A DNA stretch of 64,000 nucleotides, taken from assembly GCA_900539655.1 (NCBI GenBank), contig UQCR01000004.1, positions 1-64,000 of the forward strand. Reading direction: 5' to 3'. A model generated the notes under the pieces. It was not told where the DNA came from. It made no database searches and was given only the letters and a program-made list of their open reading frames with translations. Numbering within the stretch: the stretch's first letter is position 1; each line of letters begins with the position of its first letter. Shown here piece by piece: positions 38,801 to 46,512 of the stretch. Origin of the DNA: an uncultured Robinsoniella sp. (GTDB lineage: Bacteria > Bacillota > Clostridia > Lachnospirales > Lachnospiraceae). A program made the position numbers and the translations under genes.

Positions 38801-38928
38801 TCTGCTTCACTCACCATGCCAGGAACTTCTGCTGCCAATACCGGTGCTTCGAGAGATACAACACTCATTACAACAGCTAACATCAACGCAAAACCCTGTT
38901 TCATTTTCTTACAAAACCGATTACACAT
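32854..38928 (-). CDS. Secreted multidomain alpha-L-rhamnosidase (GH78)
   Basis: 2024 residues from ATG 38928, supported by GGAGAGAAAGT; earlier in-frame ATGs lack a site. Signal peptide with MKQGFALMLAVVMSVV ending before AAEVP. An Ig-like N domain is followed by two related LamG-like inserts (about 180-322 and 376-516, both with ...HIKI and TxYIN/YLNG motifs). The GH78 domains come next, with the catalytic loop DCPQRDERKGWTADTQ near 934 and the Glu of VWERWNSY near 1208. Then follow F5/8C-like (1446-1600), FIVAR (1604-1676), an Ig-like domain and three Big_2-like repeats to the end. It removes terminal rhamnose from glycans or plant glycosides outside the cell. No LPXTG is present. Confidence 0.94.
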   Translation of the reverse strand: MCNRFCKKMKQGFALMLAVVMSVVSLEAPVLAAEVPGMVSEADTSRNAADTQDTEIYDLKTDDLVNPVGIDTANPVFSWKMNSTIMGQCQTAYQIIVAKDVEFANVYWDSQKQLSDLSVGIKYAGNPLEASTTYYWKVIVWDKDGNEIQSDVARFEMGLLGNEGWNQSQWIQVGNSTEPPTSTAGETNYVVEADIQIVTTSVSLLLEATDNNNFLLWQFNNKNGYMEFKPHYRKAGNFHTIRQMNVSQYINGKDTDVQHVKIVATNESISTYLNGHLIEEIPASDLGGIGLNGTIGRLGFRSHSMEDEAGWMDNITLTDYSVDPDGIVLKKYDFEDGYNPFDDGAVENGRLNTKYTGVETIALEKTEEETVEKVHYSVEADITCLTDAVSLLFNATDTSNFYMFQLNTKDQPGKVLFKPHTWKDGSFATYSSHNKDVTSYLGSAEEFKTNSAHIKIDVTEKEIKTYINEQLIDTFSIGELSDQNSRGIDPQIAHLGFRADLEENGTVDNFRLVDYTDNISGDIVYNYDFENENPFLTGAVEDGRFVTKGVGILLPPQGISTFRKEVTPGDNLVSAKLYTAGLGVYDVFINGERVGTRQDDGTVIYDELKPGYNHHSKRTIYHTYDVTQMVTEEETSVISAHVTSGWWSGQVAGFYGKEEAFRAQLLLTYEDGSTRVIGTDRSWKTALQGPILYGDIYNGETYDANADVSFRQTGYDDSKWTYADLNKEFNGIICPQDGPSVRVRNDLELTAQSAVVYDGAVDANENQFGRINITGNYAPVSGFVLKAGETAVFDMGQNFAGWDEIQAEGKKGTILTMRHSEMLNDNNGLKSRGNDGAQGSIYTANLRSAKAAGRYIMSGNGIESYHSTSSFYGFRYVEVTTTQDVTIHGMKGIVVSSVADDTGNISTSDDDVNQLISNILWGQYSNYLSVPTDCPQRDERKGWTADTQVFSSAAAYNADSKGFLRKYMDDMNDSQVTEGEYNGAYPDTAPYNGYGEIGQLGWGDAGIIIPYNLYKMYGDTTVIEENYSNMQDFMDIFMASTNKMGGGHNHGDWLAYESNDDEVQNLFGIAYYAWDAKMMSEMAAVLGKTEDAERYQALYEEEKAFFQEMFVQEDGSLKRTEQTACLMALKMDLLPDENSKAIVKQALLDNIKRNGNKLQTGFLGTAIIMQTLSDIGATDVAYQLLLQHGNPSWLYSVDQGATTVWERWNSYTIEDGFGPVSMNSFNHYAYGAVAEWMYGYMAGIMYDTQNPGFKHIILQPSPDQSIQKVDCTYDSAYGSIVSNWSYQDAKFNYDAVVPANTTATISIPVEEGETVTVNGKSNTEVTVEKDGLSYVETKDNKAVFEAVSGSYHFSTGVVEYCNITLKNADTAIPCLISVDGGELQVMPSGIKVEKGKAITIKAVPVNDVDYACVGWSGDESADRSQITVTPKDNMTLTAEAAWIGSENLAWQQPVTSNETGWDIDAWSHANLVDGILTSESQSLGYTTIQGQSPEVDYWVEIDLGEDMDFNRFQLYPRSDTLSINGGAPNFPKDFSFGVRKENETQYETIVSNTDYEAAVGKPSVFTFESVNARYVRLHVTKLGDPAAADRNYYFLQLAEMGVYNRVNKPVIDKAALEKAIDDAKTYEGKQADYTESSWKDFKDALEEAQRILSDETADQETVDNVSQALDQAMKDLKEADREPVIESVKVSPGSTVLERGGAQKFTASVIGKNEPQQTVNWSVTGNYSGATTISNDGVLTVGMDETAALLTVRAASAVDPDKFGTATVTLKVVPPSDVKVNRILVIASSNRIFIKDKTAVKAVVLPENAANKNFNWSSSDTKVATVDNQGKVTAKKDGTVRITATAADESNVSGSCSIKVVKPKVKLNASSIKLQLKKSTKSLKASGLLSGDKIKTWTSKNKKIATVTKSGKITAKKAGNTSIIVTTVKGAKAVCRIKVVKSAVKTNKITADKKKVTLKKGKSYQLKITRSPITATDKITYTSSSDRFVSVNKKGKITAKRKGKAVITIKTSNGKSTNVKVEVD

Positions 38929-38980
38929 ACTTTCTCTCCATTTCATACGTATCTTTTCCTTATCCCTTCTTCTCGTTGCT

Positions 38981-39038
38981 TTATTCAATCTCCCACAAAC
39001 TGCAATCCACAGTTGTCAGAAAGTAATTTTCAACTCTC
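38981..39038 (-). repeat. Dispersed repeat copy in the rhamnosidase leader
   Basis: On the minus strand GAGAGTTGAAAATTACTTTC then TGACAACTGTGGATTGCAGT and TTGTGGGAGATTG. This follows the copy at 13872-13957 almost base for base over 55 bp. It lies in the untranslated leader, 50 to 110 bp before the start codon. Confidence 0.6.
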
Positions 39039-39135
39039 TTTAGCAGAATCTTCTAAAATATTCTTCTCCTTCCATTTTTAAATTGTAATAATTTTATAAT
39101 TTTTCTCTTTTCAAAACAGTAAATACCATCACTAT

Positions 39136-39190
39136 TTTATATTTTTCTCATTTAGAATAGCAATAACCCGTCTTTTTTACTAGAGTAATA
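39136..39190 (-). promoter_or_regulatory. Promoter and candidate operator of the rhamnosidase gene
   Basis: Minus-strand TTGCTA (39158-39163) and TATAAA (39136-39141) are 16 bp apart. Just upstream, TTACTAGAGTAA (about 39178-39189) is a short dyad whose ACTAG core also occurs as CTAGT in the dyad at 47914-47930 before the binding-protein gene. A shared regulator is possible. The rest of the 363-bp gap holds a repeat copy (38981-39038) and a terminator (39254-39283). Confidence 0.45.
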
Positions 39191-39253
39191 TCTTTAGATT
39201 GTTGGTAAAATCTTACTTTATATAAAATGATAATCGTTTTAATACAAATAAAA

Positions 39254-39283
39254 GCCATAGATCCAATACTTCAGATCTACGGC
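39254..39283 (-). terminator. Terminator after the URO-D-like gene
   Basis: GCCATAGATC pairs with GATCTACGGC (one mismatch) around a 10-nt loop, and the minus strand continues TTTTATTTG. It lies 8 bp after the stop codon and separates this operon from the GH78 gene. Confidence 0.75.
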
Positions 39284-39291
39284 GTTCGTTT

Positions 39292-40530
39292 TTATATTTC
39301 CAATCTTTCCCTTTCCCTGCAATCCAGTGCTGCCTGATAAATAGCCAATATCTTCTCCGGTGATACCTCGTCCAAAATATTGTGGCACTGGTTAAAGACA
39401 AATCCTCCGTCCCGATTAAATATTTCTATTAATTCTCTGCTATGGCGGTAAATAGACTCTATATCAGATGTACCCGCTACAAACTGCTGCATGTCGGCAC
39501 CACCGCCCCAGAAGACTAAATCTTTTCCAAACTCTCTCTTCAGTTTCACAGGGTCCATGCCCTTAGCCGATACCTGCACCGGATTCAGCACCTGTACACC
39601 TGCCTCAATTAAATCCGGTATCAGATCATAAATTGCTCCGCAGCTATGTAATGCCACCTTAACTTCCGGATAATTATCACGGACAAATCCGAAGATTTTT
39701 TTATGGTATGGCTTTATCATTTCACGGTAAAGCTCCGGTGACAATTGCGGCTGAATCTGATTTCCCAGATCATCTCCGCCAAAAATCAGCACATCCAGGT
39801 ATTTCCCCACCCTGTCCAGCATCTTCTTTAAATTTACCACATAAGCATCGGTCATCTTCTCTGCCCATTCGTGTACCATTTCCTTTTCCAGCAAAAGGTG
39901 GCATGCCCAGTTCTCATATCCAAAATCCTGCTGTCCCTGTTCGAATACACTGCAGCCTGCATGCATGAGCAGCGCTTTATCGGTATTGTAATATAATTCT
40001 ACCGCCTGCACCTCGATAAATGCCAATTCTTCTTCGGTGACTACCGGCAGCACCAGCTGCTCCTGTAATTCTTCCAGCGTCTCTACATCCTCCAGGTAAT
40101 ACCTTACTGAATCATACAGCGTCCCATCTTTTGGACGTACTGCCAGCAATTCTCCTGTTTCGCTGTCACGGATTTCAAAATCTCCCTTTCCATTGACTAC
40201 AGGGTTTAAATCATAGGGCACCATGCCGGGGCTTTTGTCCGGTAATTCGGATACTTTGTAGCGGTCACCCTTTACCTGAAAAGCTGACACCAGCCTTCTT
40301 ACCTGCACCACATCTCCGCCAAGCCTGTCCAGTATAAAATCTTCCGGTATTGCAAGCTGCTGCATAACATCATATAATCTGGTAGTTTCCCGGGCGTAAC
40401 CCAAATGCATTTTCAATCTGTTATATGCGATTGCGCTGATGCCGCTGGAACGGTGTCCGGCGAAATCAATAGGCAATACATCCGGTTTTTCGTGATTCAA
40501 AACGGCTCTGACTCTTTCTCTTGAAGTCAT
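39292..40530 (-). CDS. Uroporphyrinogen-decarboxylase-fold protein (MtaA/CmuA-like)
   Basis: 412 residues with a CCAGGAGGTAAATT site. It opens MTSRERVRAVLNHEKPDVLP, the usual start of the URO-D/methyltransferase superfamily. Other marks are LIFGGDDLGNQIQPQLSPEL, VALHSCGAIYDLIPDLIEAG, VLNPVQVSAKGMDP and LVFWGGGADMQ. It is unlikely to be heme HemE: no other heme genes are near and it sits in a glycan operon. In MtaA/CmuA the fold moves methyl groups between corrinoid proteins and thiols, and HSC here could carry a zinc ligand pair. A methylated or aldonic sugar substrate is speculation. Confidence 0.85.
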   Translation of the reverse strand: MTSRERVRAVLNHEKPDVLPIDFAGHRSSGISAIAYNRLKMHLGYARETTRLYDVMQQLAIPEDFILDRLGGDVVQVRRLVSAFQVKGDRYKVSELPDKSPGMVPYDLNPVVNGKGDFEIRDSETGELLAVRPKDGTLYDSVRYYLEDVETLEELQEQLVLPVVTEEELAFIEVQAVELYYNTDKALLMHAGCSVFEQGQQDFGYENWACHLLLEKEMVHEWAEKMTDAYVVNLKKMLDRVGKYLDVLIFGGDDLGNQIQPQLSPELYREMIKPYHKKIFGFVRDNYPEVKVALHSCGAIYDLIPDLIEAGVQVLNPVQVSAKGMDPVKLKREFGKDLVFWGGGADMQQFVAGTSDIESIYRHSRELIEIFNRDGGFVFNQCHNILDEVSPEKILAIYQAALDCRERERLEI

Positions 40531-40620
40531 AATTTACCTCCTGGTATGATTTCATCTCTGTTAATTTTCAGAATGTACCGTTACCAGAGCTTTTCGATGG
40601 GCTCTGGGAAAAAAGTGAAT

Positions 40621-41724
40621 TTAAACATTGAGATTCTTAGGCGGACAGGAAGAATCCTTAATCTCCAGTTCAACCGGCAGAAATGTCTGGCTGTGTGATT
40701 TTTTTCCATCCAGTAGCCCTAACAGCTTGGATGCAGCCACATGCCCCATTTCTTCAAAGGGATGATTGATCGTGGTTATTCTCGGTGAAGCATATTCTGC
40801 TTCGTCTGACCCGTCAAATCCACAGACTGAGATATCTTCCGGAATATGATATCCTTCATTTTTCAATCGCCGCATTACCAGAACTGCCATCTTATCATTC
40901 ACACACTGCACAGCTGTTATCCCTCTGGTTTTTACCAGTTCCACCAGCTTGTCCTGCTGCTCCTGCAGATGAACCCGTTCTATGACAAACTGCTCATCGC
41001 AGGCAAGCCCCGCCTCCTGCAGCGCCATCCGGTATCCTTTAATGCGGTCTTTTTCCGCCTCTAACTGAATAGTATCTGCCGCAAAGACAATGTTACGGTG
41101 TCCGATTTGAATTAGATAATGTGCGATCTGATATCCTCCGTCCACGTTGTATGCAGATACAAGCGTAAAAGGCATATCGTTTGGTCCACGGTCAAGCATT
41201 ACCGCCGGAATATGATGTTCCATAATCAAATGGAAGCTGCCGATATTCTCCTGGGGATCTTCCGCAAAACAGATAATTCCATCTGCCTTGCTCTCCAGGC
41301 ACCGTTTAATCAACTCACTCTCTGAACCTGCCATCTGGCTTTTACACAGAATAGTCATGGAATATCCCTTTCCAAACAGATACATCTGTGCTCCACGTAT
41401 CATCTTCATAATGGAACTGTCTGTAATATCCGTAAACACCAGGAAACAAATATTTTTCATATGTTTTGGTTTACTGTCTGCGTCAATTAATTCTTCTATA
41501 TCTTCTCCGCTTACAAAAGTTCCGCTGCCCTTAACCCGATAAATAACCTTTTTATATACCAATTCACTTAATGCTTTCCTGACTGTAGGTACGCTCGTAT
41601 TATAAATGTCTGCCATCTGGTTCTCACTGGGGAGTTTTGTCAGCTTCCCATAGATACCCTGAATTATTTTATCTAAAATATCTTTTTCAATCTGCTGGTA
41701 CTTTGGAATATTGTTTTCCTGCAT
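40621..41724 (-). CDS. GntR-LacI hybrid regulator (AraR-like)
   Basis: 367 residues from ATG 41724, preceded by AAGGAGAAATTTATA. An N-terminal GntR winged helix (KYQQIEKDILDKIIQGIYGK, LPSENQMADIYNTSVPTVRK) is joined to a LacI-type sugar-sensing domain (HMKNICFLVFTDITDSSIMK, ADGIICFAEDP, GHRNIVFAADT, VCGFDGSDEAEYASPRITTI). Proteins with this layout release DNA when a sugar binds. It lies between the GH38 and URO-D-like genes and probably controls this mannoside locus and perhaps the GH78 gene. Confidence 0.93.
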   Translation of the reverse strand: MQENNIPKYQQIEKDILDKIIQGIYGKLTKLPSENQMADIYNTSVPTVRKALSELVYKKVIYRVKGSGTFVSGEDIEELIDADSKPKHMKNICFLVFTDITDSSIMKMIRGAQMYLFGKGYSMTILCKSQMAGSESELIKRCLESKADGIICFAEDPQENIGSFHLIMEHHIPAVMLDRGPNDMPFTLVSAYNVDGGYQIAHYLIQIGHRNIVFAADTIQLEAEKDRIKGYRMALQEAGLACDEQFVIERVHLQEQQDKLVELVKTRGITAVQCVNDKMAVLVMRRLKNEGYHIPEDISVCGFDGSDEAEYASPRITTINHPFEEMGHVAASKLLGLLDGKKSHSQTFLPVELEIKDSSCPPKNLNV

Positions 41725-41832
41725 TATAAATTTCTCCTTATAGATCAACCACTAATTTCGATACTCATAATATAGCATATCCGTTTTCCATTTACTACCA
41801 ACACTTAGAAATACAGCTTCTATATGAGCCCT

Positions 41833-44463
41833 TTAGTTATTTTTATGCTCAATCCTGATCCATTTCAGGGCATTTGGTTCCAATGTGGAAATGACTCTGT
41901 TTCCATCTACGGGAAGCTTTTTCATTTTTTCTTCCTGAACCGTTACCTCCCATGCGTCGATTAAGTCCCACCCTGGAATGCCAAACGAGACTTCTCTTTT
42001 CTGCAACTCATGGTTTTTCATCATTACGATCACCCCCATATCCCTTCCCTTAGCCGGATACATGGATGCAATACAGCCCTCTTCGCTGCATTCAATCAGC
42101 ACTTTTGATTTTTTCTCAGCCGTTACTGCCGCTCCTATGACTCCCAGATTTTCTGCTTTGACAAACTCTTTATAGACGTCCGTCCGATCAAATTGATCCA
42201 TACAGAAAAATCGGTAGGAAAACTCCATTGCCCCTGATTGAGAAGACTCAAAGTTCGTGTCCCAGTAATTATTTAAGGGCCATGCCAGCAGCAGCGGGTT
42301 TTCTTTTCGCAAAATCTGATCCTGGGCTCTTCCAAAATGAAAGTCTCCCACCTGAACCATTGGTGCATGAGGGCAGGCAAGCCCGTAGCAAACCGTATCA
42401 TCATAAACTGCCACCCCATTGTCTGTGGTAACCCAGTCTCGGCATACATGTCCAAGCTGCTCATCATCTAATTCAACAAATTGTCCCGCTGTATTAAAAC
42501 TGCAATTCCAGCCTTCCGCCATTTTTAAAGGAAATGTCAGATACAGTGCTTCCGGTGTATATACCGGCAGTTTAATCATTTTCAATTGAAGGTCAATATG
42601 GGCGCTGTCCCGGTAAAATGTAACCTTTTGTTCCAATTTACCCGTTCCTGGCAGCTCCGACTTCCATATAATATCTGCTTTTAATCCGTCATTTCTCAGA
42701 CTCCACTCCGATATCCGTTCCGGTCCTCTTCGTCTTGCCTTCCACTCATGATTCCACATACTGATATTCTGATTACACAAGTCCACATCCCTGTCAAATA
42801 TGGCGCGGCGTTCTTCCTTTTGGAACCTGGCATCTACGGTTTCCCTCACCACCTCAAAAAACGCCCAGTCCTGATCTTCATCTAACATTTCCCGCTTGCG
42901 TTTCCGGTCATAGATTTGCACAATGCGTCCGGTTGCCTGATTGATGCTGATCTTATAAAAAGGAGTGGTTATGCTTCCACCCTCTGTCAAAATATCTGAT
43001 CCCTTGCCTCTGACCTGCCGGTAATCTAAAAGTTCCCCAAAAGGAATTACCTGATAACCAAAGGGCGGCAGGCTTACAGCGCCATAATATTCTTTTTCCT
43101 CATTTGCATAATAATCTTTTTCTTTCTTATTATCCAGATAGGGAATATACCTCTTGGCACGGACAGCACTGAGCTGCCGTTCTTTTCTCATCCAGGCCCT
43201 GGGTACTTCCAGTGAAACCTCCTGCGTCACACCGGTGGGATTCATCACAAGGATACCCTCCATCTCGTCAGACTGCCATGGATTTCCCGCCAGTTTCTCC
43301 AACTGGTTCCCAATCAGATATCCAGCCAGGTCCGCAGCCTGATAAGCAGTATTCAGCTTATGGATAATCTGTGACTGGCTTTCATAGTCATAGGGATCCG
43401 ATACGGATTGTGAGGCTCCCCAGGTGTGCTCACTGAAAATCAGGGCATTTAATTCTGCTTCTTTACGGATAGCCCTGTAACGACTTCCATTTTCTCCGGT
43501 GGCACACTCCAGCACGCCAGCTGTCTCCAATGCTTTTTGCGCCATATGATTTACCTTGGTTTCCCTTGCAGTACTGGCGCATCCAAAATTCCAGTAATCA
43601 GTCCAATCCCCTGCATAAACCGGGATATTCTCTATCCCCTGGCTTAACAGTTTATCCCTTAACATCTCAGGCGTTGCAAACCGGACCTTATATTCATGCC
43701 CTTCTTCATTGTATTTTTTAATCAGTCCTGCAAGCCCTGCATCCGGACTGTTATTATCAAAGAGGGGGGGATTCGTTGCTGTCAGCAAAACAAAATCCCA
43801 GTCATGGTTCTGCTTTTCCATTCTCTCTACATAACGCTTAATCCCCTCATGCATTTTCCCGGTATCCGCTTCAAATGTTTTAAAAAACTGGCTGAATAAG
43901 GAATAATGCTCCCCTACATAACTGAGCAGTTCTCTGCCGTCGGGTGTCTTCCACCGAAACGCCATTGGCCGCTTGTAAGGAATTCCCCCAAAATGTATGT
44001 TTATGCCTGTCATATAAAAATCCACACCGCTGTCCAGCAAAATCTGGGCCAAAGGCCAGGGCTGTCCATTAACATCATGGTTCACTGCAGTTTTTATATC
44101 TGTATTTAAGCTTGCTCTTAATTCATCCAGTTCCTTCATCATCGTTACCATCTGCCCGCTGGTACTGCATGGAGTTGTATGCATGGGCAATGCAGCTATG
44201 CTGATGCGCTTTTCGGATATCAGCTGCTTAAACTGCTGAATTTTCTCCGGCTCCGCCTGGCCCATCCATTTCAAAACAGGATACGTGACTTCACAGGTCC
44301 ATTTAAACTGGCTTTCCTGGGGCCACTCTCTGCTTTGCATACAAAGCTCGATTGCATTCTCTATATAATCTCCCTGCAGCTCCATGAGCATTGGCTGAGG
44401 ATGTGTATATCCGATATCCAGATGACTGTGATGCATACACCATATTTCTTTTATTTTAGACAT
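41833..44463 (-). CDS. Alpha-mannosidase-like glycoside hydrolase (GH38)
   Basis: 876 residues, cytoplasmic since no signal peptide is present. The GH38 zinc site starts at CMHHSHLDIGYTHPQP (His-x-Asp), and the nucleophile Asp is expected in VNHDVNGQPWPLAQILL. TDYWNFGCAS and SEHTWGAS carry further catalytic-domain marks. A central helical domain and C-terminal beta domains complete the fold. The start has GAGAGGATCAGA. It follows the MalG-type permease by 83 bp, so it probably degrades imported mannose-containing oligosaccharides. Family assignment is secure, linkage specificity is not. Confidence 0.93.
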   Translation of the reverse strand: MSKIKEIWCMHHSHLDIGYTHPQPMLMELQGDYIENAIELCMQSREWPQESQFKWTCEVTYPVLKWMGQAEPEKIQQFKQLISEKRISIAALPMHTTPCSTSGQMVTMMKELDELRASLNTDIKTAVNHDVNGQPWPLAQILLDSGVDFYMTGINIHFGGIPYKRPMAFRWKTPDGRELLSYVGEHYSLFSQFFKTFEADTGKMHEGIKRYVERMEKQNHDWDFVLLTATNPPLFDNNSPDAGLAGLIKKYNEEGHEYKVRFATPEMLRDKLLSQGIENIPVYAGDWTDYWNFGCASTARETKVNHMAQKALETAGVLECATGENGSRYRAIRKEAELNALIFSEHTWGASQSVSDPYDYESQSQIIHKLNTAYQAADLAGYLIGNQLEKLAGNPWQSDEMEGILVMNPTGVTQEVSLEVPRAWMRKERQLSAVRAKRYIPYLDNKKEKDYYANEEKEYYGAVSLPPFGYQVIPFGELLDYRQVRGKGSDILTEGGSITTPFYKISINQATGRIVQIYDRKRKREMLDEDQDWAFFEVVRETVDARFQKEERRAIFDRDVDLCNQNISMWNHEWKARRRGPERISEWSLRNDGLKADIIWKSELPGTGKLEQKVTFYRDSAHIDLQLKMIKLPVYTPEALYLTFPLKMAEGWNCSFNTAGQFVELDDEQLGHVCRDWVTTDNGVAVYDDTVCYGLACPHAPMVQVGDFHFGRAQDQILRKENPLLLAWPLNNYWDTNFESSQSGAMEFSYRFFCMDQFDRTDVYKEFVKAENLGVIGAAVTAEKKSKVLIECSEEGCIASMYPAKGRDMGVIVMMKNHELQKREVSFGIPGWDLIDAWEVTVQEEKMKKLPVDGNRVISTLEPNALKWIRIEHKNN

Positions 44464-44546
44464 TCTGATCCTCTCAAATATTTACAGTCTTTTTATCAAA
44501 ACCCCATTTATAATCTTGATAAAGGTCAATAGTTACCCTATTAAAA

Positions 44547-45392
44547 TCATCCCTTGACTCCGCCTGCCGTAACGCCATCCAGAATCTTACTGGAAAAGAT
44601 TATGAACAGCAGTAATATGGGAATCGTTGATAATGTCGATACCGCCATGGCTGAATCCATGGTATTCATTAAATTTTTCGTATATTTGACTACTAAAAGC
44701 GGAACCGTTTTTGCCGAGTCTTTCTGCAGAAAAATCAGCGGCAGGAAGAACTGGTTCCAGATTTGTACCGAAACGGTGATACAGACAGAGAATACAACCG
44801 GACTTGCCATAGGGAACATAATCTTACCAAAAGCCGTCCACTCTCCCGCACCGTCTATAACTGCCGCTTCATAGATTTCTTTTGGCAGTTTAGCAAAGAA
44901 ATCCGTCAGCATAAATACAGGCATTGAGATATTCGCAGCCGATACTAATATGACCGACAAAGGACTGTTAATCAAATTCATTTGTTTCATAATCTGGAAA
45001 ATGGGAACAATCCCAAGCTGTACCGGAAACATTAAACCAATCAGGAAATAAATCCGGAAGAATTTTTTCCCTTTAAAATTAAACCGTGCAATCCCATAGG
45101 CCGTAATAGATGATATCAGCACCAGTAACGCCAGGCTTACAACCAGTATCAGGACGCTGTTCCCAAAGTAGCGGAAAAATCCGTCATTCACCAATAATTT
45201 TATATAATTGTCAAAAGATAACTTCTCCGGAACGCCAAAGGTATTGCTTAAAATATCCTGTTTTGGGCGAAGGGAATGGTATATCATATAAAGCAAAATA
45301 AAAAAGGTACAGGACGAATATATCCACAGGATTATCTTAATCACACCCGCAGATTTTCCATGATGCCTGCTCATAACATCTCTGTGATTCAT
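44547..45392 (-). CDS. Carbohydrate ABC transporter permease (MalG type)
   Basis: 281 residues from ATG 45392 (AAAGGAGGAGGAATAAT). Six spans, with the EAA loop AAVIDGAGEWTAFGKIMFPM that docks the shared ATPase. YMIYHSLRPKQDIL, FRIYFLIGLMFPVQLGIVPIF and a C-terminal KGDD-like GGVKG end are typical of MalG. It begins 1 bp after the MalF-type gene. No MsmX-type ATPase gene is in the window, so a shared one must be supplied elsewhere. Confidence 0.93.
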   Translation of the reverse strand: MNHRDVMSRHHGKSAGVIKIILWIYSSCTFFILLYMIYHSLRPKQDILSNTFGVPEKLSFDNYIKLLVNDGFFRYFGNSVLILVVSLALLVLISSITAYGIARFNFKGKKFFRIYFLIGLMFPVQLGIVPIFQIMKQMNLINSPLSVILVSAANISMPVFMLTDFFAKLPKEIYEAAVIDGAGEWTAFGKIMFPMASPVVFSVCITVSVQIWNQFFLPLIFLQKDSAKTVPLLVVKYTKNLMNTMDSAMAVSTLSTIPILLLFIIFSSKILDGVTAGGVKG

Positions 45393-45393
45393 A

Positions 45394-46317
45394 TTATTCC
45401 TCCTCCTTTCTATACACAATCAGCATCTGCAGAAGTGCAATTACAAAAATCATCAGAAACAGAACGCACGCGATGGTTGTACCCATTCCAATGGAATTCG
45501 AGCTGATATTTCCTCCAAGGGGATTTGTATCGCCAAATGCCATACGGTAGAAAAACAGGGACATTACATCCACATTTCCATTTATTCCACCGGAGGTACC
45601 TCCCATAATATAACTGTAATCAAAAATCGTCATACTCACAATATAGCCGACCAGTACAAGGTTTAAGATGGTCATTTTAACCTGTGGTATAATAATGTAC
45701 CATAGCCTTCTCCAGAAACCGGCACCCTCCAGATACGCACTTTCCAAACTGTCCATGCCGATCATTTTCATTGCACCGATAAAATACATCATGCCTACAC
45801 CAATTCCTGCCCAGGTAATCATTGCCCAGATAATATAAATGCCATACTGGGGAATTCCAAGCCAGGAGCGTGTTAAGGCGCCCAGCCCCACCATTTCCAG
45901 GAACTTATTTACGATTCCGATATTTCCATCAAAGATCAGGGTAAAGATAAACACGATTACCGGTGTGGAAATGAACTGTGGTGAAAATATAGCAACCTGA
46001 AAATAATTTTTGCCCTTAGCCTTGCTGAAAATCATATATGCCATAATGATCTGAATGGGCATTGCTATCAGGACTGTCAATACAAATATTGTTAAACTGT
46101 TCTTCAGTGCATTCATCATCTGTGCCATTAAGTCCGCATTCGTGAATAACTCCACATAATTGTTAATCCCCACAAATATTTTTTTACCGATACCGTTCCA
46201 CTGGTACAGGCTTAACTGTCCTGCCGCAAAAATAGGGTAAATAACAAATATGGAATACAGAATAAACCCCGGTACCAGAAAGAAGATAAATGGCCGTTTT
46301 CTTATTATTTTTTTCAT
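45394..46317 (-). CDS. Carbohydrate ABC transporter permease (MalF type)
   Basis: 307 residues from ATG 46317 (CTTGGAGGATAAA); codons further upstream belong to an inserted element. It has the KRPFIFFLVPGFILYSIFVI opening, the segment SLYQWNGIGKK, and the EAA loop SAYLEGAGFWRRLWYIIIPQ. It is the partner of the adjacent MalG-type permease. Its binding protein, encoded just upstream, is disrupted, so the transporter may be inactive or use another binding protein. Confidence 0.92.
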   Translation of the reverse strand: MKKIIRKRPFIFFLVPGFILYSIFVIYPIFAAGQLSLYQWNGIGKKIFVGINNYVELFTNADLMAQMMNALKNSLTIFVLTVLIAMPIQIIMAYMIFSKAKGKNYFQVAIFSPQFISTPVIVFIFTLIFDGNIGIVNKFLEMVGLGALTRSWLGIPQYGIYIIWAMITWAGIGVGMMYFIGAMKMIGMDSLESAYLEGAGFWRRLWYIIIPQVKMTILNLVLVGYIVSMTIFDYSYIMGGTSGGINGNVDVMSLFFYRMAFGDTNPLGGNISSNSIGMGTTIACVLFLMIFVIALLQMLIVYRKEEE

Positions 46318-46337
46318 TTTATCCTCCAAGTGAACGT

Positions 46338-46512
46338 TAGAGCGTGTTTTCAAATTGCTTTTCGGCAACTGTTTGTTCCTTGATGTCAGCCTGCCCGGAA
46401 TCGGAAGACACAGCGGGCTGCAACAGCCTATCTTCTTCTGCTGCTCCTTCCGGATTCAGAACATTTTCTCCCAAACGGAAATGTACCTCTGCGAAAAGCA
46501 ATTGTAAAAAGT
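46338..46512. mobile_element. MITE-like element between the binding-protein and permease genes
   Basis: The ends are inverted: TTTTCAAATTGCTTTTCG near 46344-46361 on the plus strand and CGAAAAGCAATTGTAAAA near 46494-46511. About 130 bp separate the two arms and no transposase is encoded. The left end carries the AGAGCGTGTTTTCAAATTGC core seen at 13872. One frame on the minus strand is open across the whole element (about 59 codons ending KQFENTL) without an ATG, so it may once have been an in-frame insertion. Its insertion splits an operon but leaves the permease's ribosome binding site intact. Confidence 0.6.

Noticed and set aside
39292..40530. Heme biosynthesis enzyme HemE
   Set aside because: The context is a glycan locus with no heme genes and the sequence resembles the MtaA/CmuA branch.
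46338..46512. A real small gene of about 59 codons between the binding protein and permease
   Set aside because: There is no ATG or ribosome binding site, and the inverted ends and repeat core indicate an inserted element.
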